From Mesobacillus zeae (GTDB lineage Bacteria; Bacillota; Bacilli; Bacillales; Cytobacillaceae), in contig NZ_QWVT01000018.1 in NCBI RefSeq assembly GCF_003570705.1, positions 1-64,000 on the forward strand: DNA of 64,000 nt, in the 5' to 3' direction. The position numbers and the translations under genes were made by a program. The notes below the pieces were generated by a model, which was not told the DNA's origin, searched no databases, and saw only the letters and a program-made list of their open reading frames with translations. Below are positions 8,303-16,974 of this stretch, piece after piece. Every line of letters begins with the position of its first letter. Positions within the stretch are counted from its first letter, which is position 1.

Positions 8303-9814
8303 ATGAGATTTGCTGTTATTGGCCAGAAAGTTGTCCCCGAATCTCTACTGAAATCCCCTTCACCCACTCTTCCTATTTCAAAAATCTCTTCAATCCCCAC
8401 ACCGCAGCAAAACTTGTCTTTCCACTTCAATCCTGAAATCCAAGCAGTCCTGCAAGGCAAACAGCTTTTAATGGATGACTTGCCTTTCTCGCTGGAAGAA
8501 ATCCAGGAGCATTACGAAAATGGCTGGCTAACATACCGTAATGGAATAGAATTTCATGGAAAAACAGTTCTGTGCCAGCGATGCGGCAACAGCGACAGCA
8601 GCTGGTTTGCAAGCTTTCCGTGCGCGCGCTGCGGTGAGAGCTGCATATATTGCCGAAGGTGCCTGATTATGGGGCGAGTGAGTGCCTGCACGCCGTTGAT
8701 TGGCTGGAGGGATCCCGATGCTGATGGACGTACCAATATCGCCATCCTGTCTTCCATGAAACTCCTGCAATGGACAGGTTCACTCTCTGACGGCCAGCGG
8801 GAAGCATCAGGCCGAGTAGAGCAGGCCGTCATCAGCGGGCAGGAACTCCTGGTCTGGGCGGTGTGTGGGGCTGGAAAAACTGAGATTCTTTTTAAAGGAA
8901 TTGAACAAGCCTTGGCAAGAGGCCAACGCGTTTGCATTGCAACACCAAGGACGGATGTTGTACTGGAACTGACTCCGCGCTTGAAAGCTGTGTTTCCGGA
9001 AATTCCTGTCGCCTCCCTGTATGGCGGCAGCGAAGACCGCCACAATCATGCCCCGCTCACCATTTCGACAACACACCAGCTGTTTCGCTTTTACCACGCA
9101 TTCGACACGCTCATCGTTGATGAAGTCGATGCCTTTCCATTCTCTGTTGATGAAACGCTGCGTCATGCCGTGAAAAATGCCAGAAAGCCGGAATCTACGG
9201 TCATTTATTTAACAGCTACGCCGAGCCGGAGCTGGCAGCGGGAATGCAGGCTTGGAAAGCGGGCTTATGTTACAATTCCTGCCCGTTTTCATCGTCATCC
9301 CCTTCCCGTACCCGAACTGATATGGTGCGGCAACTGGGGGAAACAGCTGGAGAGAGAAAAATTGCCTGACAATGTCATCCGCTGGGTAAAGATACGGCTT
9401 GATGCCGGAAAGCAGGCACTAGTTTTTGCCCCGAAAATTGAACTCATGAAAAAGATTCTTACCCGCCTCAGAAAGCTGCATCCTGACATAGAGTCTGTTT
9501 ACGCGGAAGATCCCGACCGGAAAGAAAAAGTGATGAAAATGCGGAACAAAGAAATTCCACTCCTTCTTACCACGACCATTCTCGAACGAGGTGTTACTTT
9601 CCCTGATATTGATGTTGCTGTGATTGGAGCGGAGGCAGAGATTTTTACAGAAAGCGCACTGGTTCAAATTGCCGGGCGCGCCGGCCGGAGTGCTAGCCAC
9701 CCAACGGGCGATGTGACTTTTTTTCACTATGGCAGGACGGAGGAAATGCTGCGTGCCAAAAGGGTGATTGAAGAAATGAACAGGGAAGCCACAAAGCGCT
9801 GCCTGCTCGATTGA
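8303..9814 (+). CDS. comFA: ComFA, competence DNA translocase
   Basis: 503-aa superfamily 2 DEAD-box ATPase that powers import of single-stranded DNA through ComEC. The N-terminal part has four-cysteine zinc sites (CQRCG, CARCGESC, CRRC near residues 91-125). Walker A is VCGAGKTEI near residue 190, Walker B/DEAD box is LIVDEVDAF near 270, motif III is YLTATPS, and motif VI is QIAGRAGRS near 455. ATG 8303 has CGGAGG 6 bases upstream. The stop is 18 bp before comFC, so the two are co-transcribed. No comFB lies between them, unlike in B. subtilis. Confidence 0.93.
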   Translation: MRFAVIGQKVVPESLLKSPSPTLPISKISSIPTPQQNLSFHFNPEIQAVLQGKQLLMDDLPFSLEEIQEHYENGWLTYRNGIEFHGKTVLCQRCGNSDSSWFASFPCARCGESCIYCRRCLIMGRVSACTPLIGWRDPDADGRTNIAILSSMKLLQWTGSLSDGQREASGRVEQAVISGQELLVWAVCGAGKTEILFKGIEQALARGQRVCIATPRTDVVLELTPRLKAVFPEIPVASLYGGSEDRHNHAPLTISTTHQLFRFYHAFDTLIVDEVDAFPFSVDETLRHAVKNARKPESTVIYLTATPSRSWQRECRLGKRAYVTIPARFHRHPLPVPELIWCGNWGKQLEREKLPDNVIRWVKIRLDAGKQALVFAPKIELMKKILTRLRKLHPDIESVYAEDPDRKEKVMKMRNKEIPLLLTTTILERGVTFPDIDVAVIGAEAEIFTESALVQIAGRAGRSASHPTGDVTFFHYGRTEEMLRAKRVIEEMNREATKRCLLD

Positions 9815-9832
9815 AGAAAGGGTGCTTTCGAT

Positions 9833-10543
9833 ATGAACCTATTTTCGCCAAAACGATGTCTTATCTGCCATGGAGAGATAGAAGCAGAAATTTCCTGGCG
9901 AAGTATTTTTCTTAATAGAACAAAGGAAGAAGCAGTCTGCCGGAAATGTGAGTCCATGCTTCTTCCGATTGAGGGGGAAAAATGCACTGTTTGCGGGCGG
10001 GAGCTTGATCTCTCGTTTTGTGAAGGAAGTCTTTGTCTTGATTGTATCCGCTGGGAAAAAGACGAAAGCTGGAGGGGCTGTCTTGAGAAAAATATTTCGC
10101 TTTATCATTACAATGATTTTATGAAAGAAGTGATTGCCCGGTTTAAGTTTCGCGGCGACTATTGTCTTGCGAGTGTATTTGCAGGAAAGTTGAGGTCGGT
10201 GCTGAAAGGGATTCCAGGCGATTACATCGTCCCCATCCCGCTGAGCGCCGAAAGATTGTACGAGCGGGGCTTTAATCAATCCGAAGCTTTGATTGTTGGT
10301 GCGGGTTTAAAGCCTGTCCCTCTCCTTGCAAGAATCCATTCCGAGAAGCAATCGAAGAAGACGAGAAGAGATCGTATCCATCTCCCGCAAGTATTTCGTC
10401 TGGAATCTCAAGAAAAATTAACCGGTAAAAATATTGTACTCGTTGACGATATATATACTACAGGCTCAACACTGCGACATGCAGCACGAATATTAAAAGA
10501 AGCCGGGGCAGATAAAGTCAGCTCGCTGACAATCGCACGGTGA
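9833..10543 (+). CDS. comFC: ComFC, phosphoribosyltransferase-like competence protein
   Basis: 236-aa ComF family protein. The N-terminus has paired zinc-binding cysteines (CLICH, CRKCE, CTVCG, CLDC). The C-terminal half is a type I phosphoribosyltransferase fold with the PRPP loop IVLVDDIYTTGSTL near residues 199-212. The family is needed for DNA uptake and interacts with ComFA in other Firmicutes. GAAAGGG precedes the ATG. It is the second gene of the comF operon. Confidence 0.92.
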   Translation: MNLFSPKRCLICHGEIEAEISWRSIFLNRTKEEAVCRKCESMLLPIEGEKCTVCGRELDLSFCEGSLCLDCIRWEKDESWRGCLEKNISLYHYNDFMKEVIARFKFRGDYCLASVFAGKLRSVLKGIPGDYIVPIPLSAERLYERGFNQSEALIVGAGLKPVPLLARIHSEKQSKKTRRDRIHLPQVFRLESQEKLTGKNIVLVDDIYTTGSTLRHAARILKEAGADKVSSLTIAR

Positions 10544-10584
10544 CTAAGCAAGGCGTGCGACGTGCTTTATCACACCACCGCGCC

Positions 10585-10657
10585 GGGGGTCAGGCACGGT
10601 TTGGGAGTGTGATGTTTTACTGCGTCACCGCAAATGGAGTGAGAAGGGGGTCAGGCA
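10585..10657 (+). repeat. GGGGGTCAGGCA direct repeat ahead of yvyF
   Basis: Two 12-bp copies (10585-10596 and 10646-10657) in the comFC-yvyF gap. The second copy supplies the AGGGGG ribosome binding site for the GTG start of yvyF. TCACAC/GTGTGA arms also occur between them. Confidence 0.5.
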
Positions 10658-11059
10658 GTGAATTTAATGAATTGTCCCGCCTGCGGGGAAATTTTTGTTA
10701 AAAACCAATTTCGGGATGTTTGTGGGAACTGTTGGAAAGAACAAGAGCAAGCATATGATGTTGTTTCGAAATATATGAGGAAGCGTGAGAACCGGGCGGC
10801 CACCATTTTGCAGGTAGTGGAAGCCACTGGCGTGGATGAGGAACTGATTTTGCGGTTTGTGAAGACAGGGCGGCTGCAAATCGCCCAATTCCCGAATCTC
10901 GGTTATCCTTGTGATAAATGTGGAAGCATTATACGGGAAGGCAGAATATGCGGAAGCTGTGCAGCTAAGATGAGAGAAGAACTCGACCAGTTCAACAAGG
11001 AAGAAGAACGGAAAAAGCAGATCCAGAGAAATCCAACTTTCTTCTCGAAAAAGTCTTAA
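10658..11059 (+). CDS. yvyF: YvyF, flagellar operon zinc-ribbon protein
   Basis: 133-aa protein found at this place in Bacillus late flagellar clusters (TIGR03826 type). Two zinc-ribbon knuckle pairs are seen, CPACG...CGNC at the N-terminus and CDKCGS...CGSC near residues 86-108, with a helix-turn-helix-like middle (VVEATGVDEELILRFVKTGRL). It may act in regulation, possibly on FlgM, but the function is not established. The start is GTG 10658; an in-frame ATG at 10667 is the alternative. Confidence 0.82.
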   Translation: MNLMNCPACGEIFVKNQFRDVCGNCWKEQEQAYDVVSKYMRKRENRAATILQVVEATGVDEELILRFVKTGRLQIAQFPNLGYPCDKCGSIIREGRICGSCAAKMREELDQFNKEEERKKQIQRNPTFFSKKS

Positions 11060-11132
11060 GAAAATAACCGGGACTTATATCATGAATAAGAAAATAAATG
11101 ATGGGCCTAAAGGTTTGTTTTTGTCTACTTAT

Positions 11133-11160
11133 TAAACAAATCAGCCGGATTTGCCGATAT
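11133..11160 (+). promoter_or_regulatory. Sigma-D promoter of flgM
   Basis: TAAA at 11133-11136 and GCCGATAT at 11153-11160, a perfect sigma-D -10, with 16 bp between against the usual 15. It is placed 43 bp before the flgM start. Confidence 0.75.
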
Positions 11161-11202
11161 AATCAGTAGTATATACGGACGGAATGAAAGCGAGGTATGT
11201 TT

Positions 11203-11472
11203 ATGAAGATTAATAATAACGCAGGCCCTGCAGGCATCAACCCATACTTGAGGGCGAAAAATAAAATGGACAATATTGAAAAGAATCTCGGTCAGCAGAC
11301 TGACAAAGTTGAAATTTCTTCAGCTGCAAAAGAAATGCAGCAAATGTCCCAAATTGCCGTGCAGCGCCAGCAGCGCGTGGAAGAATTAAAGAATCAGGTG
11401 CAAACTGGAGCTTATAAGCATGATTCAAAAGAAACGGCAAAAGGTTTGCATGATTTCTTTTTTAAAAAGTAA
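11203..11472 (+). CDS. flgM: FlgM, anti-sigma-D factor
   Basis: 89-aa anti-sigma factor that holds sigma-D until the hook is finished. The N-terminus MKINNNAGPAGINPYLR and the C-terminal helices (DKVEISSAAKEMQQ... RVEELKNQVQTGAY) are typical. ATG 11203 is preferred over the in-frame ATG 11197 because GAGG lies 7 bases upstream. It sits behind a sigma-D promoter, which makes the usual negative feedback loop. Confidence 0.93.
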   Translation: MKINNNAGPAGINPYLRAKNKMDNIEKNLGQQTDKVEISSAAKEMQQMSQIAVQRQQRVEELKNQVQTGAYKHDSKETAKGLHDFFFKK

Positions 11473-11526
11473 GTGAAAAGCTCGTCTCCTGACGAGTGTT
11501 TCTTTTTGCCATGAAGGAGGGATTCC

Positions 11527-12003
11527 GTGTCTATAGAACAATTGCAGCCTGTGTTGGAGAAACTCCTCAAATTGCATAAAAGCCTTCTGGAGCTATCGGA
11601 CAGGAAAACAGGAATCGTAAAAAAAGGGGACATGGACTCCCTCAAAAGCATCATAAAAGAAGAGCAAGTCCATATTGCAGCAATCGAAAAGCTTAACCAG
11701 GAGCGTTCAAGAATAGCTGCCGCAAGCTTTCCACACATGGAAAATGCCTCTCTTACCGAGCTTGCGGGAATGGCTGGCGGACCACGTCAGAAACAGCTCC
11801 TAGAGATACGGGAAGAACTGATAGAGGTCATCAGCAGAATTAAAGAACATAACCGTCTGAACCAGCAGCTAATTAACCAATCCTTGCAGTTTATCAATTT
11901 TTCCAGAAGCCTTGTCATGCCGCAGCAGGACAACTACAATTACGGACCGCCGAAGGGTAAGGCAAAATCAGGCGGACAGGGGCTATTTAACTCAAAAGCA
12001 TAG
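11527..12003 (+). CDS. flgN: FlgN-like export chaperone (YvyG)
   Basis: 158-aa mostly helical protein in the FlgN position (B. subtilis YvyG), chaperone for hook-filament junction proteins FlgK and FlgL encoded next. It shows long amphipathic helices and the KEEQVHIAAIEKLNQERSRI stretch typical of FlgN. The start is GTG 11527 with AAGGAGG 6 bases upstream. Confidence 0.88.
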   Translation: MSIEQLQPVLEKLLKLHKSLLELSDRKTGIVKKGDMDSLKSIIKEEQVHIAAIEKLNQERSRIAAASFPHMENASLTELAGMAGGPRQKQLLEIREELIEVISRIKEHNRLNQQLINQSLQFINFSRSLVMPQQDNYNYGPPKGKAKSGGQGLFNSKA

Positions 12004-12046
12004 CAAAAAACAAAACACATCTATTCAACGCTTGGAGGAACGAAAT

Positions 12047-13567
12047 ATGCGTTCAACCTTTATGGGTCTGGAAACGGCACGCCGCGGCATGTTCACGCAG
12101 CAGGGCGCTTTGCATACAACCGGACATAACATCGCCAATGCCAACACGCCAGGCTTTACACGGCAGAGAGTAAACTTCGTACAGACAGATCCTTATCCGC
12201 CAGCTTCCCTGAACCGGCCGCAACTCCCGGGACAAATCGGAACAGGTGTGGAAGCCGGCTCGGTCCAAAGGGTCAGGGAAGGCTTCCTTGACGTCCAGTA
12301 CCGCAGTGAAAGCAATAAATTCGGTTACTGGCAATCACGTGCCGAATCATTGCAAAAGCTTGAAGAAGTCATGCATGAGCCATCCGATTCAGGGCTTTCT
12401 GCGACAATGAATGAGTTTTGGCAGGCTCTGCAGGACCTTGCTGTCAACCCGCAAAATCCAGGAGCAAAATCGGTCGTAAGGCAGCGGGGGATTGCCCTCT
12501 CCGAAACGTTCAACTATCTGCACAATTCTCTTTCCTCAATCCAGACGGATTTGAAGAATGAAATTGATGTGACTGAGAACAAAATTAATTCTATCCTTTA
12601 TCAAGTCAGCCAGATAAACAAGCAGATTGGCGAAGTGGAGCCGCATGGCTATCTTCCGAATGACCTTTACGATGAGCGTGATCGCCTTGTTGATGAGCTG
12701 TCAACGCTTGTAAGCGTCAAGGTTGACTATACGAAGCCGGGCGGGAACCCGAGTGCCCTAGCAGAAGGTCAGGCAGTCATCACACTAGTTGATGGTTCGG
12801 GTAATGAACTTGCCAAGCTTGTGAATGGTAGTGAGATCAAGGAATTCGACGTAGACTTTTCAGGCGCTGATGGCTCTGTTAAATCAGTGACAGTAGGCGG
12901 AGTAAGCTATGATTTCACCAAGTCCGAGGGTAAGCTGAAGGCATTGATTGATTCCTACGGATTTGAAAAAGATGGCAAAGCGGCCGGCGTGTATCCGGAT
13001 ATGCTGGCAGAGCTGGATAATCTGGCCTACACGTTTGCCACTGAGTTCAATAAGGTTCATCAGGCAAATTTAAGCCCTAACGAGATTGCAAATGGCCCAC
13101 AGGATATTCCGTTTTTTTCCGTTGATGGTGGCCGGAAAGGTTATGCTGGAAAAATGGCTATTGCATCGGAAATTTTAGCTAATGTCGATAATATCGCGAC
13201 AGCAGATCCATCCAATCCGTACCTGGGCGATTCCAAGGGTATTCTGGACCTTGCCAATGTCATCAATAATAAATTTACCTATGGCGAAAATGGTGGCGGA
13301 GAAGCGAACTTCAGGAGTTATTATGAAGGTGTCATTGGTGAGATGGCCGTCCTGTCCCAGCAGGCTGATAGGCTTGCCTACAACAGCGGTTCACTGAAGG
13401 ATGCGGTCGATACAAGGAGACAGTCCGTAAGCGCGGTTTCTCTTGACGAAGAAATGTCCAATATGATCCAGTTCCAGCATGCCTACAATGCTTCGGCCAG
13501 GATGATTTCCCTGACCGATGAGCTTCTTGATAAAATCATTAACGGCATGGGAACCGGAGGAAGATAG
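12047..13567 (+). CDS. flgK: FlgK, hook-associated protein 1
   Basis: 506-aa hook-filament junction protein. The N-terminal rod motif (MFTQQGALHTTGHNIANANT) with PGFTRQRV and the C-terminal helix (SLDEEMSNMIQFQHAYNASA) are diagnostic and pair in the axial structure. ATG 12047 has GGAGG 8 bases upstream. The gap to flgL is 10 bp. Confidence 0.96.
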   Translation: MRSTFMGLETARRGMFTQQGALHTTGHNIANANTPGFTRQRVNFVQTDPYPPASLNRPQLPGQIGTGVEAGSVQRVREGFLDVQYRSESNKFGYWQSRAESLQKLEEVMHEPSDSGLSATMNEFWQALQDLAVNPQNPGAKSVVRQRGIALSETFNYLHNSLSSIQTDLKNEIDVTENKINSILYQVSQINKQIGEVEPHGYLPNDLYDERDRLVDELSTLVSVKVDYTKPGGNPSALAEGQAVITLVDGSGNELAKLVNGSEIKEFDVDFSGADGSVKSVTVGGVSYDFTKSEGKLKALIDSYGFEKDGKAAGVYPDMLAELDNLAYTFATEFNKVHQANLSPNEIANGPQDIPFFSVDGGRKGYAGKMAIASEILANVDNIATADPSNPYLGDSKGILDLANVINNKFTYGENGGGEANFRSYYEGVIGEMAVLSQQADRLAYNSGSLKDAVDTRRQSVSAVSLDEEMSNMIQFQHAYNASARMISLTDELLDKIINGMGTGGR

Positions 13568-13577
13568 GTGAAAGCAA

Positions 13578-14495
13578 ATGCGGATAACCCAATCGATGGT
13601 TTCAAACAACTCGCTTAAGAATCTGAGTGAAAGTTACCGAAGAATGGATAAATACCAGGAACAGCTGGCAACAGGGAAAAAAATCACAAGGCCGTCCGAT
13701 GATCCTGTCGTGGCGATGAAAGGGATGTTTTACCGTTCCAATCTTTCCGAGGTAGAGCAGTTTAAGCGGAACCTTTCAGAATTATACTTATGGATGGAAA
13801 ATTCCGAAGCTGGCATTGAGCAGACAAACAAGGGTCTCCAGCGCGTGCGCGAGCTCGTTATCCAGGGGAAGAACGGTACGCTGAACCCTGAGGATAAAAA
13901 AGCTGTTGCGACTGAAATTGAGCAGATTCAGAAGGATATTGTGTCCATTGCAAATTCACAAGTCGCTGGCCGGTATATTTTCCATGGAACTGATACTGAT
14001 CATCCTCCGGTTGCAGATGGTATACCTCCGCAAGTAGCGGCTAATATCAATGATCCAAATATACAAAACTATAATGTAGAAGTGTCCAGGGGAGTTTCCC
14101 TGAAGGCGAATATCAATCCGTCAAACGTATTCGGCCAGGAGCTTTTTGATACACTGACAAAAATTCAGGCTGCCATGGATCCTAGCAGTGAAGCAGCTCA
14201 AAAGTTTGATCCAGCAACACTCAATTTTGACGACTTGCTAAAAGACCTAGACAAGGCAATGGGCAGTTTGTCCTCCGAACGTTCTGAGTTGGGCGCCCGG
14301 TACAACCGGCTTGAGATGGTGGACGAGAGGATTGCCCATCAGGAAGTGATGGCCAACCGTGTTCTTTCTGATAATGAAGACGCTGATGTTGAACGTGTCA
14401 TCGTTGACCTGAAAGTGCAGGAAACCGTCCACCGTGCAGCACTAGGCGTGGGTGCGCGGATCATCCAGCCGACATTGATGGACTTTTTGCGATAA
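13578..14495 (+). CDS. flgL: FlgL, hook-associated protein 3
   Basis: 305-aa second junction protein. N-terminal helix MRITQSMVSNNSLKNLSESYR with LATGKKITRPSDDPV, and the C-terminal helix ending in VGARIIQPTLMDFL, are flagellin-like. AGGTGA precedes the ATG. The transcript ends at the hairpin overlapping the stop codon. Confidence 0.95.
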   Translation: MRITQSMVSNNSLKNLSESYRRMDKYQEQLATGKKITRPSDDPVVAMKGMFYRSNLSEVEQFKRNLSELYLWMENSEAGIEQTNKGLQRVRELVIQGKNGTLNPEDKKAVATEIEQIQKDIVSIANSQVAGRYIFHGTDTDHPPVADGIPPQVAANINDPNIQNYNVEVSRGVSLKANINPSNVFGQELFDTLTKIQAAMDPSSEAAQKFDPATLNFDDLLKDLDKAMGSLSSERSELGARYNRLEMVDERIAHQEVMANRVLSDNEDADVERVIVDLKVQETVHRAALGVGARIIQPTLMDFLR

Positions 14496-14524
14496 GCTAT
14501 TTCCAGTGGGAATAGCTTTTTTTC
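14494..14524 (+). terminator. Terminator of flgL
   Basis: AAGCTATTTCC/GGGAATAGCTT stem followed by TTTTTTT. It overlaps the last two bases of flgL. Confidence 0.85.
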
Positions 14525-14602
14525 TTAATTGTTAGCTTTAGCACCCAGTGATTTGTGTTCTTCGCTATACGGGTGTTTGCGCTTTTCTTAGGAGGAAACT
14601 AT

Positions 14603-15193
14603 ATGCAGCTACCGCAAATAAGATTGGAATCGACGTTTGCCCAAACACAAATCCAGACAACGCCGGCTGTGCTGGAGATTGAGCAGCCTGGCCCTGAAAT
14701 GAGCATGGAACAGCCTCAGGCAGAGCTCCAGATTGAGCGAACGCCGTCAAGAATGACGATTGACCAGACAAAAGCACGGGAAGACATGGATTTAAAGTCT
14801 ATAAGAAGTCGTATAGAAGAAGCAGCCGACCGCGGCTATGAGGACTGGCTGGCAGGCATTGCCCGCCGCTCTCAGGATGGCGACGAGTTAATGATGATTG
14901 AGAACCGTGGAAATCCGATAGCCGAGCAGGCAAAGCGGAACAGCGAATCACCTCTCTACGAGTTTAATATTGGCTGGATCCCTTCGGCAGGAAGTGTGAA
15001 AATAGATTATGATCCAGGCAAAGTGGAAATCAGGGCAAAAGCCAACAAGCCAGTGATTTCCATAAAAGCGAATAAGGCAAGTGTCAGTTATACACCGGGA
15101 AAAGCTGAAGTGTCCTTGAAAAACTATCCTTCATTGAAGATTGATTTTGAGAACCTGAAATTTGTGGGCAACAACTACGAACAATCCATTTAA
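14603..15193 (+). CDS. yviE: YviE family protein (DUF6470)
   Basis: 196-aa protein always found next to fliW in Bacillus. The N-terminus holds repeated short stretches of alternating residues (LEIEQPGPEMSMEQPQAELQ), and the C-terminus is beta-rich with repeated K/V patterns. The function is unknown; co-occurrence suggests a role in flagellar assembly or FliW action. AGGAGG lies 7 bases before ATG 14603. Confidence 0.82.
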   Translation: MQLPQIRLESTFAQTQIQTTPAVLEIEQPGPEMSMEQPQAELQIERTPSRMTIDQTKAREDMDLKSIRSRIEEAADRGYEDWLAGIARRSQDGDELMMIENRGNPIAEQAKRNSESPLYEFNIGWIPSAGSVKIDYDPGKVEIRAKANKPVISIKANKASVSYTPGKAEVSLKNYPSLKIDFENLKFVGNNYEQSI

Positions 15194-15208
15194 AGGAATG
15201 ATGTATGA

Positions 15209-15637
15209 ATGAAAATCCTGACGAGGTATCATGGCGAGACGGAAGTCAGTGAGATAATAAAGTTTGAAAAGGGTATCCCTGGTTTTCCAGATGAAAAAAA
15301 ATTCACCCTGCTTCCGTTATCGGAGGATGGGGTATTTATGGCATTGCAATCCATTAACACTCCCGGGTTGGCTTTTATCGTAAGCAATCCGTTTCACTTT
15401 TTTAAAACCTATGATTTTCAGCTGGAGGATTCAGCAATTGAAGAACTGGGAATAGAATCGGAGCAAGATGTAGTTGTGTATTCGATCCTTACGGTGGAAG
15501 ATCCGTTTGCAAAAACAACAGCCAATCTGCAGGCGCCAATAATTATCAATGGTAAAAAGCTGAAGGGGAAGCAGATTATTCTGCATGGTGAGGAGTACAA
15601 GACGAAGCACGCAATTTTTGGAACAGCGAAAGGGTGA
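15209..15637 (+). CDS. fliW: FliW, flagellin-binding CsrA antagonist
   Basis: 142-aa assembly factor. FliW binds cytoplasmic flagellin; when flagellin is exported it is released and inhibits CsrA allosterically. Signatures are IIKFEKGIPGFPDEKKF, ALQSINTPGLAFIVSNP and APIIINGKKLKGKQIIL. The stop is 6 bp before csrA, so the antagonist and its target are co-translated. Confidence 0.95.
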   Translation: MKILTRYHGETEVSEIIKFEKGIPGFPDEKKFTLLPLSEDGVFMALQSINTPGLAFIVSNPFHFFKTYDFQLEDSAIEELGIESEQDVVVYSILTVEDPFAKTTANLQAPIIINGKKLKGKQIILHGEEYKTKHAIFGTAKG

Positions 15638-15643
15638 GCATGG

Positions 15644-15868
15644 ATGCTGGTATTAACCCGGAAAAATGGAGAAAGCATTAAAATTGGAGACGAAATTGAA
15701 ATCACAATTCTGTCTTCGAAAAATGACCAAGTCAAAATTGGAATCAAAGCGCCGAAAAACGTGGAAGTGTACCGCAAGGAAATCTATGACCTTATCACGA
15801 GCGAAAATCAGCACGCTTCCAAAGATATCAGCAGCCTGCTTCCATTCATAACTAAAAATAAAGAATAA
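15644..15868 (+). CDS. csrA: CsrA, RNA-binding translational repressor
   Basis: 74-aa homodimeric RNA-binding protein ([37 protein letters not shown]). In Bacillus it represses hag translation by binding GGA motifs in the hag leader. AAAGGGTGA precedes the ATG. The C-terminus is lengthened in the Gram-positive way. Confidence 0.96.
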   Translation: MLVLTRKNGESIKIGDEIEITILSSKNDQVKIGIKAPKNVEVYRKEIYDLITSENQHASKDISSLLPFITKNKE

Positions 15869-15888
15869 ACTTTTTTTCCTGAAACTAT

Positions 15889-15915
15889 TAAACAATCCTC
15901 CAAAGGGTCGATAAA
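15889..15915 (+). promoter_or_regulatory. Sigma-D promoter of hag
   Basis: TAAA at 15889-15892, exactly 15 bp, then TCGATAAA at 15908-15915 (consensus GCCGATAT). It gives a leader of about 90-95 nt. Confidence 0.75.
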
Positions 15916-15968
15916 ACTATTGTAAGGGTGAAAGGGCGGCCGACCGGCTCACCCAAGCAAATAAACCA

Positions 15969-15990
15969 TTGTCCACATGGATGTGGACAA
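15969..15990 (+). promoter_or_regulatory. CsrA-binding hairpin in the hag leader
   Basis: A perfect 10-bp stem (TTGTCCACAT with ATGTGGACAA) holds ACATGGATGT, so a GGA sits at the hairpin tip, matching the CsrA SELEX consensus. A second GGA is in the hag ribosome binding site (AAGGAGG, about 16000-16006). This is the two-site arrangement known for CsrA repression of hag. Confidence 0.8.
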
Positions 15991-16015
15991 CCTAATTCAA
16001 GGAGGAAAACAAATC

Positions 16016-16849
16016 ATGAGAATCAATCACAACATCGCAGCACTGAACACACATCGTCAGCTTGGTAGCGCAAACAACGCACAAGCAAAATCAATGGAGA
16101 AATTAGCTTCAGGTCTTCGCATCAACCGTGCTGGAGATGACGCAGCTGGTCTTGCTATCTCTGAAAAAATGCGTGGTCAAATTCGTGGCTTGGACATGGC
16201 TGCTAAAAACTCACAAGATGGTATTTCTTTGATTCAAACTGCTGAAGGCGCTTTGAACGAAGTTCATTCTATTCTTCAACGCCAAAGAGAGCTTGCTGTA
16301 CAATCAGCTTCTGACACTAACGTGGCTGCAGACCGCACAGCATTAAAAGATGAGTTCCTTCAATTGACAACAGAAGTTAAGCGCATTACTGATACAACTC
16401 AATTCAACACAATGAACCTGTTAGATAAAACTGCAGGTACTTCAGGTGTGATTAAACTTCACATTGGCGCCAATAAAGACCAAGTTTTCGATCTTAAATT
16501 AGATACTGCAGGCGTTGATTTGACTGCTGTAAATACTGCTCTAGGTACTGCGGATATTTCAACCCAAGCAGCTGCTGAAACAGCAATTGACGCTCTTGAC
16601 ACTCAAATTGCTTCAGTTTCTTCAGGCCGAAGCTACCTTGGTGCAGCTCAAAACCGTTTAGAGCATACTATTAACAACCTGAGCACTTCTTCTGAAAACC
16701 TGACTGCTGCTGAGTCTCGTGTTCGTGATGTGGACATGGCGAAAGAGATGATGGAGCAAACAAAAAACAGCATCCTTTCTCAAGCAGCTCAAGCTATGCT
16801 TGCACAAGCTAACCAAGCACCTCAAGGCGTGCTTCAACTGCTTCGTTAA
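16016..16849 (+). CDS. hag: Flagellin (Hag)
   Basis: 277-aa filament protein. It has the conserved D0/D1 N-terminus (MRINHNIAALNTHRQLGSAN, LASGLRINRAGDDAAGLAIS) and C-terminus (SRVRDVDMAKEMMEQTKN, SQAAQAMLAQANQAPQGVLQ). The middle is short, so there is almost no D2/D3 domain. Codon use is biased as for a highly expressed gene. Start ATG 16016 has AAGGAGG 10 bases upstream. It is exported by the flagellar type III system with FliS as chaperone and is regulated by sigma-D and FliW/CsrA. Confidence 0.97.
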   Translation: MRINHNIAALNTHRQLGSANNAQAKSMEKLASGLRINRAGDDAAGLAISEKMRGQIRGLDMAAKNSQDGISLIQTAEGALNEVHSILQRQRELAVQSASDTNVAADRTALKDEFLQLTTEVKRITDTTQFNTMNLLDKTAGTSGVIKLHIGANKDQVFDLKLDTAGVDLTAVNTALGTADISTQAAAETAIDALDTQIASVSSGRSYLGAAQNRLEHTINNLSTSSENLTAAESRVRDVDMAKEMMEQTKNSILSQAAQAMLAQANQAPQGVLQLLR

Positions 16850-16857
16850 TAAAAGTT

Positions 16858-16894
16858 AAAAGGGAATGAATCTTTCATTCCCTTTTATTTTTTT
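16858..16894 (+). terminator. Terminator of hag
   Basis: AAAAGGGAATGA/TCATTCCCTTTT stem (12 bp, perfect) followed by ATTTTTTT. Confidence 0.92.
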
Positions 16895-16903
16895 GTAAGT
16901 TGA

Positions 16904-16948
16904 TTTTTCCAAAGAGACAACAAATCATTAGTTTTCTCTTTGGAAAAA
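16904..16948 (+). promoter_or_regulatory. Second perfect hairpin, leader of fliB
   Basis: 14-bp perfect stem (TTTTTCCAAAGAGA with TCTCTTTGGAAAAA) enclosing 17 nt, between the hag terminator and the fliB ribosome binding site (AAGGAG). No T run follows on the plus strand, so it looks like a structured leader rather than a terminator. Any read-through from hag would pass through it. Confidence 0.55.
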
Positions 16949-16974
16949 TTACACTTCATTAAGGAGAAAGATCA

